Shown in pieces: positions 1 to 5,315 of a stretch of DNA of 5,315 nucleotides (positions are counted from its first letter, which is position 1; each line of letters opens with the position of its first letter). Source of the stretch: Bacteroidota bacterium (lineage in GTDB: Bacteria; Bacteroidota; Bacteroidia; AKYH767-A; CANKSK01); assembly GCA_947485425.1 (NCBI GenBank), contig CANKSK010000102.1, forward strand, positions 1-5,315, read 5' to 3'. The notes below the pieces were generated by a model. That model saw nothing but the letters and a program-made list of their open reading frames with translations, made no database searches and was not told where the DNA came from. A program made the translations under genes and the position numbers.

Positions 1-1
1 A

Positions 2-178
2 GAAGAACAGGTACTAAAAGCTTTTGGCGGAAATATAAAAGTATATACCGACTCTGCTAAACTCGCTTCTGATTTAGAAAATATGCAATGGGATCATAAA
101 AACTTGCTCTTGATGAGTTCAGGAAATTTTGATGGCATAGATGCAAAAAAACTTGCAGAAAAAATTTTGAATCTATAA
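2..178 (+). CDS. mpl: Mpl-type UDP-N-acetylmuramate:L-Ala-D-Glu-mDAP ligase, C-terminal end (5' partial)
   Basis: The last 58 residues of a Mur-ligase family protein, open to the left edge of the window and ending at TAA 176-178. The fragment starts EEQVLKAFGG and holds LLLMSSGNFDGID near its end. E. coli Mpl ends with an equivalent ILVMSNGGFGG segment, whereas MurC has a TVGAGD motif at this point, so Mpl is the better fit. Mpl joins recycled murein tripeptide to UDP-N-acetylmuramate using ATP in the cytoplasm, which feeds cell-wall fragments back into peptidoglycan synthesis. The fragment comes from the C-terminal Mur-ligase domain; the ATP-binding central domain and the UDP-binding N-terminal domain lie outside the window. 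It converges with rho and shares a hairpin terminator with it. The family call is fairly safe. Mpl rather than another Mur ligase rests on about a dozen residues. Confidence 0.72.
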   Translation, partial: EEQVLKAFGGNIKVYTDSAKLASDLENMQWDHKNLLLMSSGNFDGIDAKKLAEKILNL

Positions 179-269
179 AAGATATCCATTGAAGGAAGAA
201 TAAAAAAAACGATTTATATTCTTTTCTTCCTGACAGATAAAAAACCAAAAAAACATTTTATTGGACATA

Positions 270-300
270 AAAAAAGGTCATGAAAAACATGACCTTTTTT
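270..300. terminator. Bidirectional intrinsic terminator between mpl and rho
   Basis: A perfect 13-bp inverted repeat: AAAAAAGGTCATG (270-282), a loop of five A (283-287), then CATGACCTTTTTT (288-300). The stem has a GGTCATG core flanked by an A-run on one side and a T-run on the other. It therefore reads as a hairpin plus U-tract on both strands. It lies 91 bp after the mpl stop and 17 bp after the rho stop, the right place to end both convergent transcripts. Confidence 0.9.
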
Positions 301-317
301 ATGTATTTTATTTTTGA

Positions 318-1994
318 TTAAGCATTCATTGAAATTAAAAACTCTTCATTGGAACGAGTGCCTTTCAATCGATCCTGAAGGAATGACATGGCTTCCAAAG
401 GATTCATATCTGCAAGGTGGTTTCGAAGAATCCAAACGCGTTGCAGCATTTCGCGGTCAAGGAGTAAATCCTCACGACGGGTACTAGAAGCAACCAAATC
501 AATAGCTGGAAAAATTCTTTTGTTGGAAATCTTACGATCGAGTTGAAGCTCCATATTTCCGGTACCTTTAAACTCTTCAAAAATTACTTCATCCATCTTT
601 GATCCCGTATCGGTTAATGCAGTTGAAATGATGGTTAAAGAACCTCCATTTTCAATTTTTCTTGCCGAACCAAAGAAACGTTTTGGCTTATGAAGTGCAT
701 TGGCATCTACCCCACCGGAAAGAATTTTTCCGGAAGCAGGCGAAACGGTATTGAAAGCCCTCGCCAGTCGAGTGATTGAATCCAAAAGAATTACCACATC
801 ATGACCACATTCCACCATTCGCTTGGCTTTTTCAAGAACAATATTGGTAATTTTAACATGCCTTTCTGCCGGCTCATCAAAAGTGGATGATATCACTTCA
901 GCTTTAACACTTCTTGCCATATCGGTAACCTCCTCAGGCCTTTCGTCAATCAATAAAATAATCAGATATACCTCCGGATGATTAGCCGCAATGGCATTGG
1001 CCACTTCTTTCAACAAAACGGTTTTACCTGTTTTAGGCTGAGCAACAATTAGTCCCCTTTGACCTTTTCCAATCGGAGTGAACATATCCATAATCCTTGT
1101 AGAAATAGAAGAATGTTCACCGGAAAGATTTAGTTTTTCAAAAGGGAATAAAGGTGTAAGATGTTCAAAAGGCACGCGGTCGCGAACAACGGCGGGCGTT
1201 TGCCCATTGATTAAATCAACGCGTACCAATGGAAAATATTTTTCGCCTTCTTTGGGAGGACGCACGCTACCTTTTACGGTATCACCGGTTTTCAGACCAA
1301 ACAATTTAATTTGCGACTGCGAAACATAAATATCATCAGGAGAAGCCAAATAATTATAATCCGAAGATCTTAAAAACCCATACCCATCGACCATGATTTC
1401 CAGCACGCCTTCACTAACGATTATTCCGTCGAAGTCGTATGCATTTTCAGTCGGTTTTCTAACAGGAACATTTCTTGATGGATTTACATTTCGAGGTTCA
1501 GCAGAAACAGCAGGCGTAAACTCTACCTCAACTACTTCCTTCGGAACAGAAATACTTTCAACAGATTCAATAATCGCTTCTTTTGCCAAAGATTTTTCGA
1601 TTTCCTCCACAAGTGGAATATTCAATTGACGGTTTGGTTTAGGCAATGGCGATGGAATAGGATCTACGCCACCGATAGGACTGATACGAATACGCTTGCG
1701 TTTGTGTTTATCTCCCCCTTCCTCATCTGCTGGTGGAGGGGTTTGATTTTTTGGAGAATAAGATTGTACTGGCTCTTCTACTACCTGGACTTCCGGTGCT
1801 GAAATTTTCTTTTCTGCAATGGGACGTGAAGGCTTCACTTTGGCCACCAAGTCAGGACTTACTGCCTGCTGATCCAAAATTTTGTAAATAAGTTCTTGTT
1901 TTTTTAAACTTTCAGGATTTGCTACACTTAACTTTTTAGCAATGTCCCTTAACTCTGCTACGAGTTTTTCATTTAACTCAATAATATCGTACAT
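318..1994 (-). CDS. rho: Transcription termination factor Rho, with a long Bacteroidota-type insertion
   Basis: A complete 558-residue Rho, the hexameric RNA-dependent ATPase that releases RNA polymerase at factor-dependent terminators; E. coli Rho has 419 residues. Residues about 4-45 form the helical Rho N-terminal domain. Residues about 46-185 are a low-complexity insertion rich in Pro, Glu, Val and Ser, with a basic patch KHKRKRIRI (96-104). Residues about 190-265 are the OB-fold RNA-binding domain with the RNP1-like DGYGFLRS (203-210). The RecA-like ATPase follows, with Walker A AQPKTGKT (318-325), the catalytic glutamate in LIDERPEE (E351), Walker B VVILLDS (D405), the R-loop DTGSKMDE (462-469) and the arginine finger in DRKISNKR (R487). 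All key residues are present, so the enzyme should be active. The start at 1994 is where Rho homology begins ([10 protein letters not shown]). No Shine-Dalgarno sequence is visible; the leader is A/T-rich. Confidence 0.98.
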   Translation of the reverse strand: MYDIIELNEKLVAELRDIAKKLSVANPESLKKQELIYKILDQQAVSPDLVAKVKPSRPIAEKKISAPEVQVVEEPVQSYSPKNQTPPPADEEGGDKHKRKRIRISPIGGVDPIPSPLPKPNRQLNIPLVEEIEKSLAKEAIIESVESISVPKEVVEVEFTPAVSAEPRNVNPSRNVPVRKPTENAYDFDGIIVSEGVLEIMVDGYGFLRSSDYNYLASPDDIYVSQSQIKLFGLKTGDTVKGSVRPPKEGEKYFPLVRVDLINGQTPAVVRDRVPFEHLTPLFPFEKLNLSGEHSSISTRIMDMFTPIGKGQRGLIVAQPKTGKTVLLKEVANAIAANHPEVYLIILLIDERPEEVTDMARSVKAEVISSTFDEPAERHVKITNIVLEKAKRMVECGHDVVILLDSITRLARAFNTVSPASGKILSGGVDANALHKPKRFFGSARKIENGGSLTIISTALTDTGSKMDEVIFEEFKGTGNMELQLDRKISNKRIFPAIDLVASSTRREDLLLDREMLQRVWILRNHLADMNPLEAMSFLQDRLKGTRSNEEFLISMNA

Positions 1995-2232
1995 AAAAAA
2001 TTAATTTGAAATGATATGGGTAGGAAAATTATAACAAAATGTATAATTTACAGAAAGGAAATGACTGATTTTAAATTTAACTTTCAATGAAGATGAAATC
2101 TTTTGAGCGAATTGACGAAGCAATTTGTGCTTTATAATACAATCCGGAATCGAATTTATTTGGAGGAAAAATTTATGAAATCCAATAAAAAAGCTGAATA
2201 ACTTTTTAGATATTTCGCCACAATGATAATAC

Positions 2233-2256
2233 AAAATTTGAATAATTACAAATTTT
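2233..2256. repeat. 8-bp inverted repeat, candidate operator
   Basis: AAAATTTG (2233-2240) and its exact reverse complement CAAATTTT (2249-2256) are separated by 8 bp (AATAATTA). A third related half-site, CAAATTTG, lies at 2281-2288, directly against the -7 element of the DUF4293 gene. The arrangement could bind a dimeric regulator. The arms are low in complexity, so chance is a real alternative in DNA this AT-rich. Confidence 0.35.
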
Positions 2257-2288
2257 ACGAAAAAAAGATTTTTCCCATCCCAAATTTG

Positions 2289-2296
2289 TACTTTTG
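2289..2296 (+). promoter_or_regulatory. Bacteroidota-type -7 element of the DUF4293 gene
   Basis: TACTTTTG matches the phylum's sigma-ABfr -7 consensus TAnnTTTG at every fixed position. It predicts transcription starting about 5-8 bp further on, leaving a leader of roughly 15 nt before the ATG at 2319. The -33 region holds no exact TTG at the usual spacing; only T-rich sequence is found around 2269-2273. The match is good but half the promoter is weak. Confidence 0.55.
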
Positions 2297-2318
2297 TCCA
2301 CTCATAAACGATACACCT

Positions 2319-2807
2319 ATGTTACAAAGAATTCAATCTGTCTACCTTTTCATCGCCATGATATTGGTTTTGCTCATGTTGTATATCCCCTATTGCAGTA
2401 TTTATAGTGAGCAATCTACATCCAATACGCAAACGTCATCCTATTTATTACAAAGCAAAGGTATTTATCGATTACAAGACACCCAGAAGGAATTGATAAC
2501 ACCAACTCCCTTTTTCAAAATAAACATCCTGCTTTTTTGGGGACTATGTGGTTTTTGTATCTTTTTATACAACAACAGAAAACTACAAATTCAAATCGCT
2601 AAATTGGGTATACTTGCCATGATGATTCTTTTTGCAGCTATCAATTTTCAACTTTTCAAGATGACTGATTTAAACAGTTCTTCAGGCCATATTTTATTTC
2701 TCTTTGGTTGGTATATGCCTTTTGCTGTTATTTTACTTTTGGTTTTAAGTATCCGAGCAATCAAGAAAGATGAAGACCTCGTCAGGTCTGCCGACAGGCT
2801 CCGATAA
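2319..2807 (+). CDS. DUF4293 family four-helix membrane protein
   Basis: A 162-residue inner-membrane protein of unknown function that fits DUF4293. The family signature is visible at both ends: MLQRIQSVYLF at the start and DEDLVRSADRLR at the end. Four hydrophobic helices can be drawn at about residues 7-28, 67-85, 95-114 and 124-146. A polar loop of about 35 residues lies between helices 1 and 2. With four helices and a positively charged tail, both ends are probably cytoplasmic and the long loop periplasmic. I chose the ATG at 2319 because the family begins with this MLQRIQS/MIQRIQS motif. An in-frame ATG at 2223 would add 32 residues unlike the family and lies upstream of the -7 element at 2289-2296. 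The gene diverges from rho and lies 56 bp before the rlpA-like gene, which appears to have its own promoter. No enzymatic motif is visible. Confidence 0.88.
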   Translation: MLQRIQSVYLFIAMILVLLMLYIPYCSIYSEQSTSNTQTSSYLLQSKGIYRLQDTQKELITPTPFFKINILLFWGLCGFCIFLYNNRKLQIQIAKLGILAMMILFAAINFQLFKMTDLNSSSGHILFLFGWYMPFAVILLLVLSIRAIKKDEDLVRSADRLR

Positions 2808-2815
2808 AAAGTATT

Positions 2816-2846
2816 TTGTTTTTAGCCGAATAAATTCCTACTTTAG
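2816..2846 (+). promoter_or_regulatory. Probable promoter of the rlpA-like gene
   Basis: A TTG (2816-2818, within TTTTG) is followed after 20 bp by TACTTTAG (2839-2846). This differs from the Bacteroidota TTG / TAnnTTTG arrangement by one base in the -7 box. Transcription would start near 2852-2854, only about 10 nt before the ATG at 2864, giving an almost leaderless message. That fits the lack of a Shine-Dalgarno sequence. Confidence 0.5.
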
Positions 2847-2849
2847 CCG
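2821..2849 (+). repeat. Direct repeat TTTAGCCG x2 across the rlpA promoter
   Basis: TTTAGCCG occurs at 2821-2828 and again at 2842-2849, 21 bp from start to start, or about two helical turns. The first copy lies in the spacer of the proposed promoter and the second overlaps its -7 box. Copies spaced this way face the same side of the helix, as tandem regulator sites often do. No regulator can be named. Confidence 0.45.
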
Positions 2850-2863
2850 GGAAACACTTTCCC
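2849..2863 (+). promoter_or_regulatory. Perfect small hairpin abutting the rlpA start codon
   Basis: GGGAAA (2849-2854), loop CAC, TTTCCC (2858-2863) form an uninterrupted 6-bp inverted repeat whose last base touches the ATG at 2864. In RNA it would cover the position of a ribosome-binding site, if transcription starts upstream of 2849. In DNA it could be a short operator at the transcription start. Its role is inferred only from position. Confidence 0.4.
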
Positions 2864-3643
2864 ATGAAAATAAAAATCCTTCTTTTTATACCGATTTTTT
2901 GCATCCTATCTCTAAGCAGGGCCTTTTGCTTCCCATACGGGCATGCAATTGATATACAAGCAAATGCAGGAAATCCTCCCCTTTTTCAAGATTCGTCAGC
3001 AGTAAAAGATTCTATTTTTCAATCGGGAAAAGCCTCGTACTATGGAAACGAATTTCATGGCAGCAAAACGGCGAATGGAGAAATATTTGATAACAATGAC
3101 TTTACCTGTGCCCATTTCAGCCTACCCTTTAACTCCATTGTAAAGGTCATTAACACCAAAAACAACAAAAGTGTTATCGTTAGGGTAAATGACAGAGGCC
3201 CCTTTGTTCGCAAGCGGGTGATTGATTTGTCGGTGGCAGCAGCTAAAAAGATCAATATGATGGATGCAGGTATTGCTCAGGTAAACCTGATTCACTTGCC
3301 TAAAATATTGGTTTTTGAGCAACTTGACAGCTTGTTGAACAATGTGAACAGAGATACCCTCTTCAGTATTACCGGCAGACAGGATACAGTGAAAGGAAAT
3401 TGCATCAAAGTATGGGAAAATTCGGATATGATGCATTCACTTGTGATGACAGCCGAATTGCTCAAAGAAACCTCTGGCCTTCGCTATTACATCAAAATGG
3501 TGGTAAACAAAAGTAAAAAGACCAAAAATCGCCGTTTCATCATCCTGGCTAAAGGAGATAATGAAAGCGAATACCCCGAAAAAATAAGCTTTTTCCGGAG
3601 CTATGGTTTCAGCAAAGCAGACATCATTAAAATCCCCAAATAA
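2864..3643 (+). CDS. rlpA: RlpA-like septal ring lytic transglycosylase family protein
   Basis: A 259-residue exported protein. Residues 1-20 are a Sec signal peptide (MKIKILLFIPIFCILSLSRA), with likely cleavage after SRA. No lipobox precedes Cys22, so unlike E. coli RlpA it is probably not a lipoprotein. Residues about 54-143 are an RlpA double-psi beta-barrel: GKASYYGNEFHG, TANGE (E73), CAHFSLPF (H84), VRVNDRGPF (D110) and RVIDLSVAAA. H84 and D110 match the His and Asp reported as essential in Pseudomonas RlpA, which cleaves glycan strands lacking stem peptides. Activity is therefore plausible but unproven. Residues about 144-259 do not match a clear family; 195-257 may be a degenerate SPOR domain, which in classical RlpA binds denuded peptidoglycan at the septum. 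It lies 56 bp after the DUF4293 gene with its own promoter and converges on valS. The ATG at 2864 is fixed by the signal peptide. Confidence 0.88.
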   Translation: MKIKILLFIPIFCILSLSRAFCFPYGHAIDIQANAGNPPLFQDSSAVKDSIFQSGKASYYGNEFHGSKTANGEIFDNNDFTCAHFSLPFNSIVKVINTKNNKSVIVRVNDRGPFVRKRVIDLSVAAAKKINMMDAGIAQVNLIHLPKILVFEQLDSLLNNVNRDTLFSITGRQDTVKGNCIKVWENSDMMHSLVMTAELLKETSGLRYYIKMVVNKSKKTKNRRFIILAKGDNESEYPEKISFFRSYGFSKADIIKIPK

Positions 3644-3661
3644 AGCGGCTTAACCTTATTT
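3638..3661. terminator. Weak hairpin spanning both stop codons of the rlpA-valS junction
   Basis: AAATAA (3638-3643) pairs with TTATTT (3656-3661), and an inner GG (3647-3648) can pair with CC (3654-3655), leaving a 3-nt bulge. The outer arms contain the rlpA TAA and the complement of the valS TAA. The stem is A/T-rich and weak, with no long T-run after it. It is only a possible bidirectional terminator; the real ones may lie inside the neighbouring genes. Confidence 0.2.
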
Positions 3662-5315
3662 GCCAAATGAGGCCAATTGCTCAGTCAGAACTTGAATTCG
3701 AGCCTCTGCATCTGCTAATTTTTTGCGCTCGAAATCAATTACTTCAGGCTTCGCATTGGAAACAAACTTCTCATTATTCAACTTTTTCAATACCGATTCC
3801 CTGAATCCATTTGAATAGATTAATTCCTGATTTAATTTTTTGATTTCTTCCTCGGCATCCAATTTCCCTGCCAAAGGAATGTAATATTCATCTGCTTTGA
3901 CAACAAATGAAACAGCGCCATCCATTTTTCCTGCCGTCATTTGAACCCCCTCTAAATGGCACAATTTAGAAACAAGGCCATAAAAAGGATTCAACACATC
4001 GCCCGGTTTCGCCTTCACAAACAATGACAAGGTGGTTTTTAGGGGAATATTCTTCTCATTACGGGTATTTCGAACAGCAGTGATGACTTGCATAGCCGTT
4101 TCAAAGGAGACAAGCAAAGTGCTTTCCTCTTGGGTAAATATATCATAAACAGGCCAAGAAGCTTTCATGATGCTTTCCTTTTCTCCTCTTTCTGCAATCA
4201 AATGCCAAATTTCTTCGGTGATAAAGGGCATAAAGGGATGCAAGATGCGACAAATGACTTCCAAATTACCCAGTACTTGCTCGTAGGTTTTAGAATCAAT
4301 GGGCATCCCATATTCGGGTTTAATCATTTCCAAATACCAGGAACAAAAGTCATCCCACACCAGCTTATACCCCGTCATGAGCGCATCTGATATACGATAT
4401 TTTTGATAATGATCGTTTAAAATTTCAACGGCCGTTTTGAGTCGTGCCGAAAACCAGATGCCAGCTAAGCGATTATCTTCTGGCTGAGAAAGGGTGTTGT
4501 CAATTGTCCAACTATTTAACAAACGGAAAGAATTCCAAAGCTTATTGGCAAAATTTCTTCCTTGTTCACATAGACCTTCATCAAAGAGCACATCATTACC
4601 GGCAGGAGAACAAAGCAACATACCAATGCGAACCCCATCGGCACTGTATTTATGAATCAAATCAATGGGATCTGGGGAATTACCCAATTGTTTCGACATT
4701 TTTCGTCCTTGTTTATCCCTTACAATACCCGTAAGATATACCGTACTGAAAGGCTTTTCATTCAGATATTCATAACCGGCAATAATCATTCTTGCCACCC
4801 AGAAAAATAAAATTTCGGGAGCCGTTACCAAATCCTGGGTGGGATAGTAGTAATTCATATCCGCATTTCCCGGATTGCGAATACCATCAAAAACAGATAT
4901 GGGCCACAACCAAGAAGAAAACCAAGTATCCAAAACATCTTCATCCTGCCTCAAATCAGCTGCGGTAAGCGACGGATTCCCTAACCTCTCCTTTGCCAAA
5001 ACCAAGGCTTCATGTATATCTTTGGCCACTACAAAACCACCATCAGGCAGATAATAAGCAGGAATGCGCTGCCCCCACCACAACTGACGAGAAATACACC
5101 AGTCGTGCACATTTTCCATCCAATTTCGGTAGGTATTTTTATATTTTTCAGGAATGATTTTGATGTCGTCATTCATGACATGCTCGAGAGCAGGAATTGA
5201 AATCTGATCCATCTTTAAAAACCATTGCATAGAAATACGGGGTTCTATTACCGCATCCGTCCGCTCAGAATAGCCAACTTTATTTTTAATTTCTTCCACC
5301 TTCACCATCAATCCC
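3656..5315 (-). CDS. valS: Valyl-tRNA synthetase, C-terminal two thirds (5' partial)
   Basis: A class I aminoacyl-tRNA synthetase that charges tRNA-Val with valine in the cytoplasm. The frame runs off the right edge, so the start, the HIGH motif and most of the editing domain are missing. About 553 residues of a family usually near 870-950 are present. In order: the end of the editing region with EPRISMQWFLKM (5215-5250); the catalytic-core segment WCISRQLWWGQRIPAYY (5051-5101); DTWFSSWLWP (around 4900-4927); the KMSKS loop as KMSKQLGNSPDP (4688-4702 for the first five residues); the anticodon-binding helical domain, with WYLEMIKPEY and HPFMPFITEEIWH; and a C-terminal coiled coil from about LDAEEEIKKL to the end. 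A TTG codon at 5309-5311 falls inside the conserved GLMVKVEE segment and is not a start. The stop is 12 bp from that of the convergent rlpA-like gene. Confidence 0.97.
   Translation of the reverse strand, partial: GLMVKVEEIKNKVGYSERTDAVIEPRISMQWFLKMDQISIPALEHVMNDDIKIIPEKYKNTYRNWMENVHDWCISRQLWWGQRIPAYYLPDGGFVVAKDIHEALVLAKERLGNPSLTAADLRQDEDVLDTWFSSWLWPISVFDGIRNPGNADMNYYYPTQDLVTAPEILFFWVARMIIAGYEYLNEKPFSTVYLTGIVRDKQGRKMSKQLGNSPDPIDLIHKYSADGVRIGMLLCSPAGNDVLFDEGLCEQGRNFANKLWNSFRLLNSWTIDNTLSQPEDNRLAGIWFSARLKTAVEILNDHYQKYRISDALMTGYKLVWDDFCSWYLEMIKPEYGMPIDSKTYEQVLGNLEVICRILHPFMPFITEEIWHLIAERGEKESIMKASWPVYDIFTQEESTLLVSFETAMQVITAVRNTRNEKNIPLKTTLSLFVKAKPGDVLNPFYGLVSKLCHLEGVQMTAGKMDGAVSFVVKADEYYIPLAGKLDAEEEIKKLNQELIYSNGFRESVLKKLNNEKFVSNAKPEVIDFERKKLADAEARIQVLTEQLASFGK

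Larger units (their letters stand above)
1995..2318. other. Divergent intergenic region between rho and the DUF4293 gene
   Basis: These 324 AT-rich bases must hold the promoters of both divergent genes. On the minus strand a TATAAT (2028-2033) sits 34 bp before the rho start, with no good TTG-type upstream box, so it is only a weak candidate for the rho promoter. On the plus strand there is a clear TACTTTTG element (2289-2296) and an 8-bp inverted repeat (2233-2256). I see no convincing coding sequence here. A minus-strand reading frame at 2001-2234 is rich in Phe, Ile and Lys, as expected from A/T-rich noncoding DNA. No tRNA, riboswitch or terminator-like hairpin is evident. Confidence 0.7.

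Noticed and set aside
194..230. GGAAGAA / TTCTTCC inverted repeat after mpl
   Set aside because: The loop is 23 nt, the stem only 7 bp, and no T-run follows. The hairpin at 270-300 is a far better terminator.
57..248. Minus-strand open frame opposite the mpl end
   Set aside because: It is antisense to a recognisable coding sequence and Phe-rich from A-rich DNA.
1078..1629. Two plus-strand open frames antisense to rho
   Set aside because: They lie fully within the rho coding sequence, in the OB-fold and insertion region, and show no protein-family features.
2162..2201. Eight-codon plus-strand frame MKSNKKAE with a perfect GGAGG 8 bp before its ATG
   Set aside because: The ribosome-binding site is striking for this phylum, where such sites are rarely used. 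However, the peptide is tiny, no promoter precedes it, and the DUF4293 promoter lies downstream, so chance is the best reading.
2001..2234. Minus-strand open frame of 77 codons upstream of rho
   Set aside because: Its composition is Phe/Ile/Lys/Ser-rich as expected from AT-rich noncoding DNA. It has no recognisable motif and overlaps the region that must contain the rho and DUF4293 promoters.
2223..2318. N-terminal extension of the DUF4293 gene from an in-frame ATG at 2223
   Set aside because: The added 32 residues do not resemble the family, whose members start at the MLQRIQS motif. The extension also includes the -7 element at 2289-2296.
3055..3436. Two minus-strand open frames antisense to the rlpA-like gene
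   Set aside because: They are shadows of the strongly conserved double-psi beta-barrel coding frame.
4088..5200. Plus-strand open frames within valS
   Set aside because: All are antisense to conserved ValRS sequence and have no recognisable features.
5309..5311. TTG as a possible start of the valS frame
   Set aside because: The frame continues upstream (GGA at 5312-5314), and the residues around it match the internal GLMVKVEE segment of ValRS, so this is an internal leucine in a gene cut by the window edge.
1..5315. A hidden defence system, mobile element, CRISPR array or novel multi-gene system
   Set aside because: The five genes are core or phylum-typical and cover most of the window. 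There are no repeat arrays, transposase-like frames, tRNA att sites or clusters of unknown genes.

Overview
The window looks like ordinary chromosomal housekeeping DNA from a member of the Bacteroidota (Bacteroidetes). Four things point there: a DUF4293 membrane protein, which I know only from this phylum; a Rho factor with a long low-complexity insertion between its N-terminal and RNA-binding domains; an Mpl-type ligase ending with the MSSGNFDG motif; and a promoter element matching the phylum's TAnnTTTG consensus ahead of the DUF4293 gene. The DNA is AT-rich and Shine-Dalgarno sequences are absent or weak before the starts, as is usual in this phylum. I cannot fix the family or genus.

Layout, left to right: (1) the 3' end of a plus-strand mpl-like gene (2-178); (2) a strong hairpin terminator (270-300) shared with the convergent rho gene; (3) rho on the minus strand (318-1994); (4) a 324-bp divergent intergenic region (1995-2318) with an inverted repeat and the promoter of the next gene; (5) a four-helix DUF4293 membrane protein on the plus strand (2319-2807); (6) an RlpA-like double-psi beta-barrel protein with a signal peptide (2864-3643), with its own compact promoter region that holds a direct repeat and a hairpin touching the start codon; (7) the C-terminal two thirds of valyl-tRNA synthetase on the minus strand (3656 to the window edge), converging on the rlpA-like gene across only 12 bp.

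The genes do not form one pathway. Mpl (murein peptide recycling) and the RlpA-like protein (peptidoglycan cleavage) both act on the cell wall. Rho (transcription termination) and ValRS (translation) are core information-processing genes. DUF4293 has no known function. I see no mobile element, CRISPR array, toxin-antitoxin pair, defence system, tRNA or rRNA, and no convincing sign of an undescribed multi-gene system. The points most worth a second look are small: the Rho insertion, the DUF4293 gene's conserved tail and its position next to rho, the repeat and hairpin architecture around the rlpA promoter, and the divergent C-terminal region of the RlpA-like protein.
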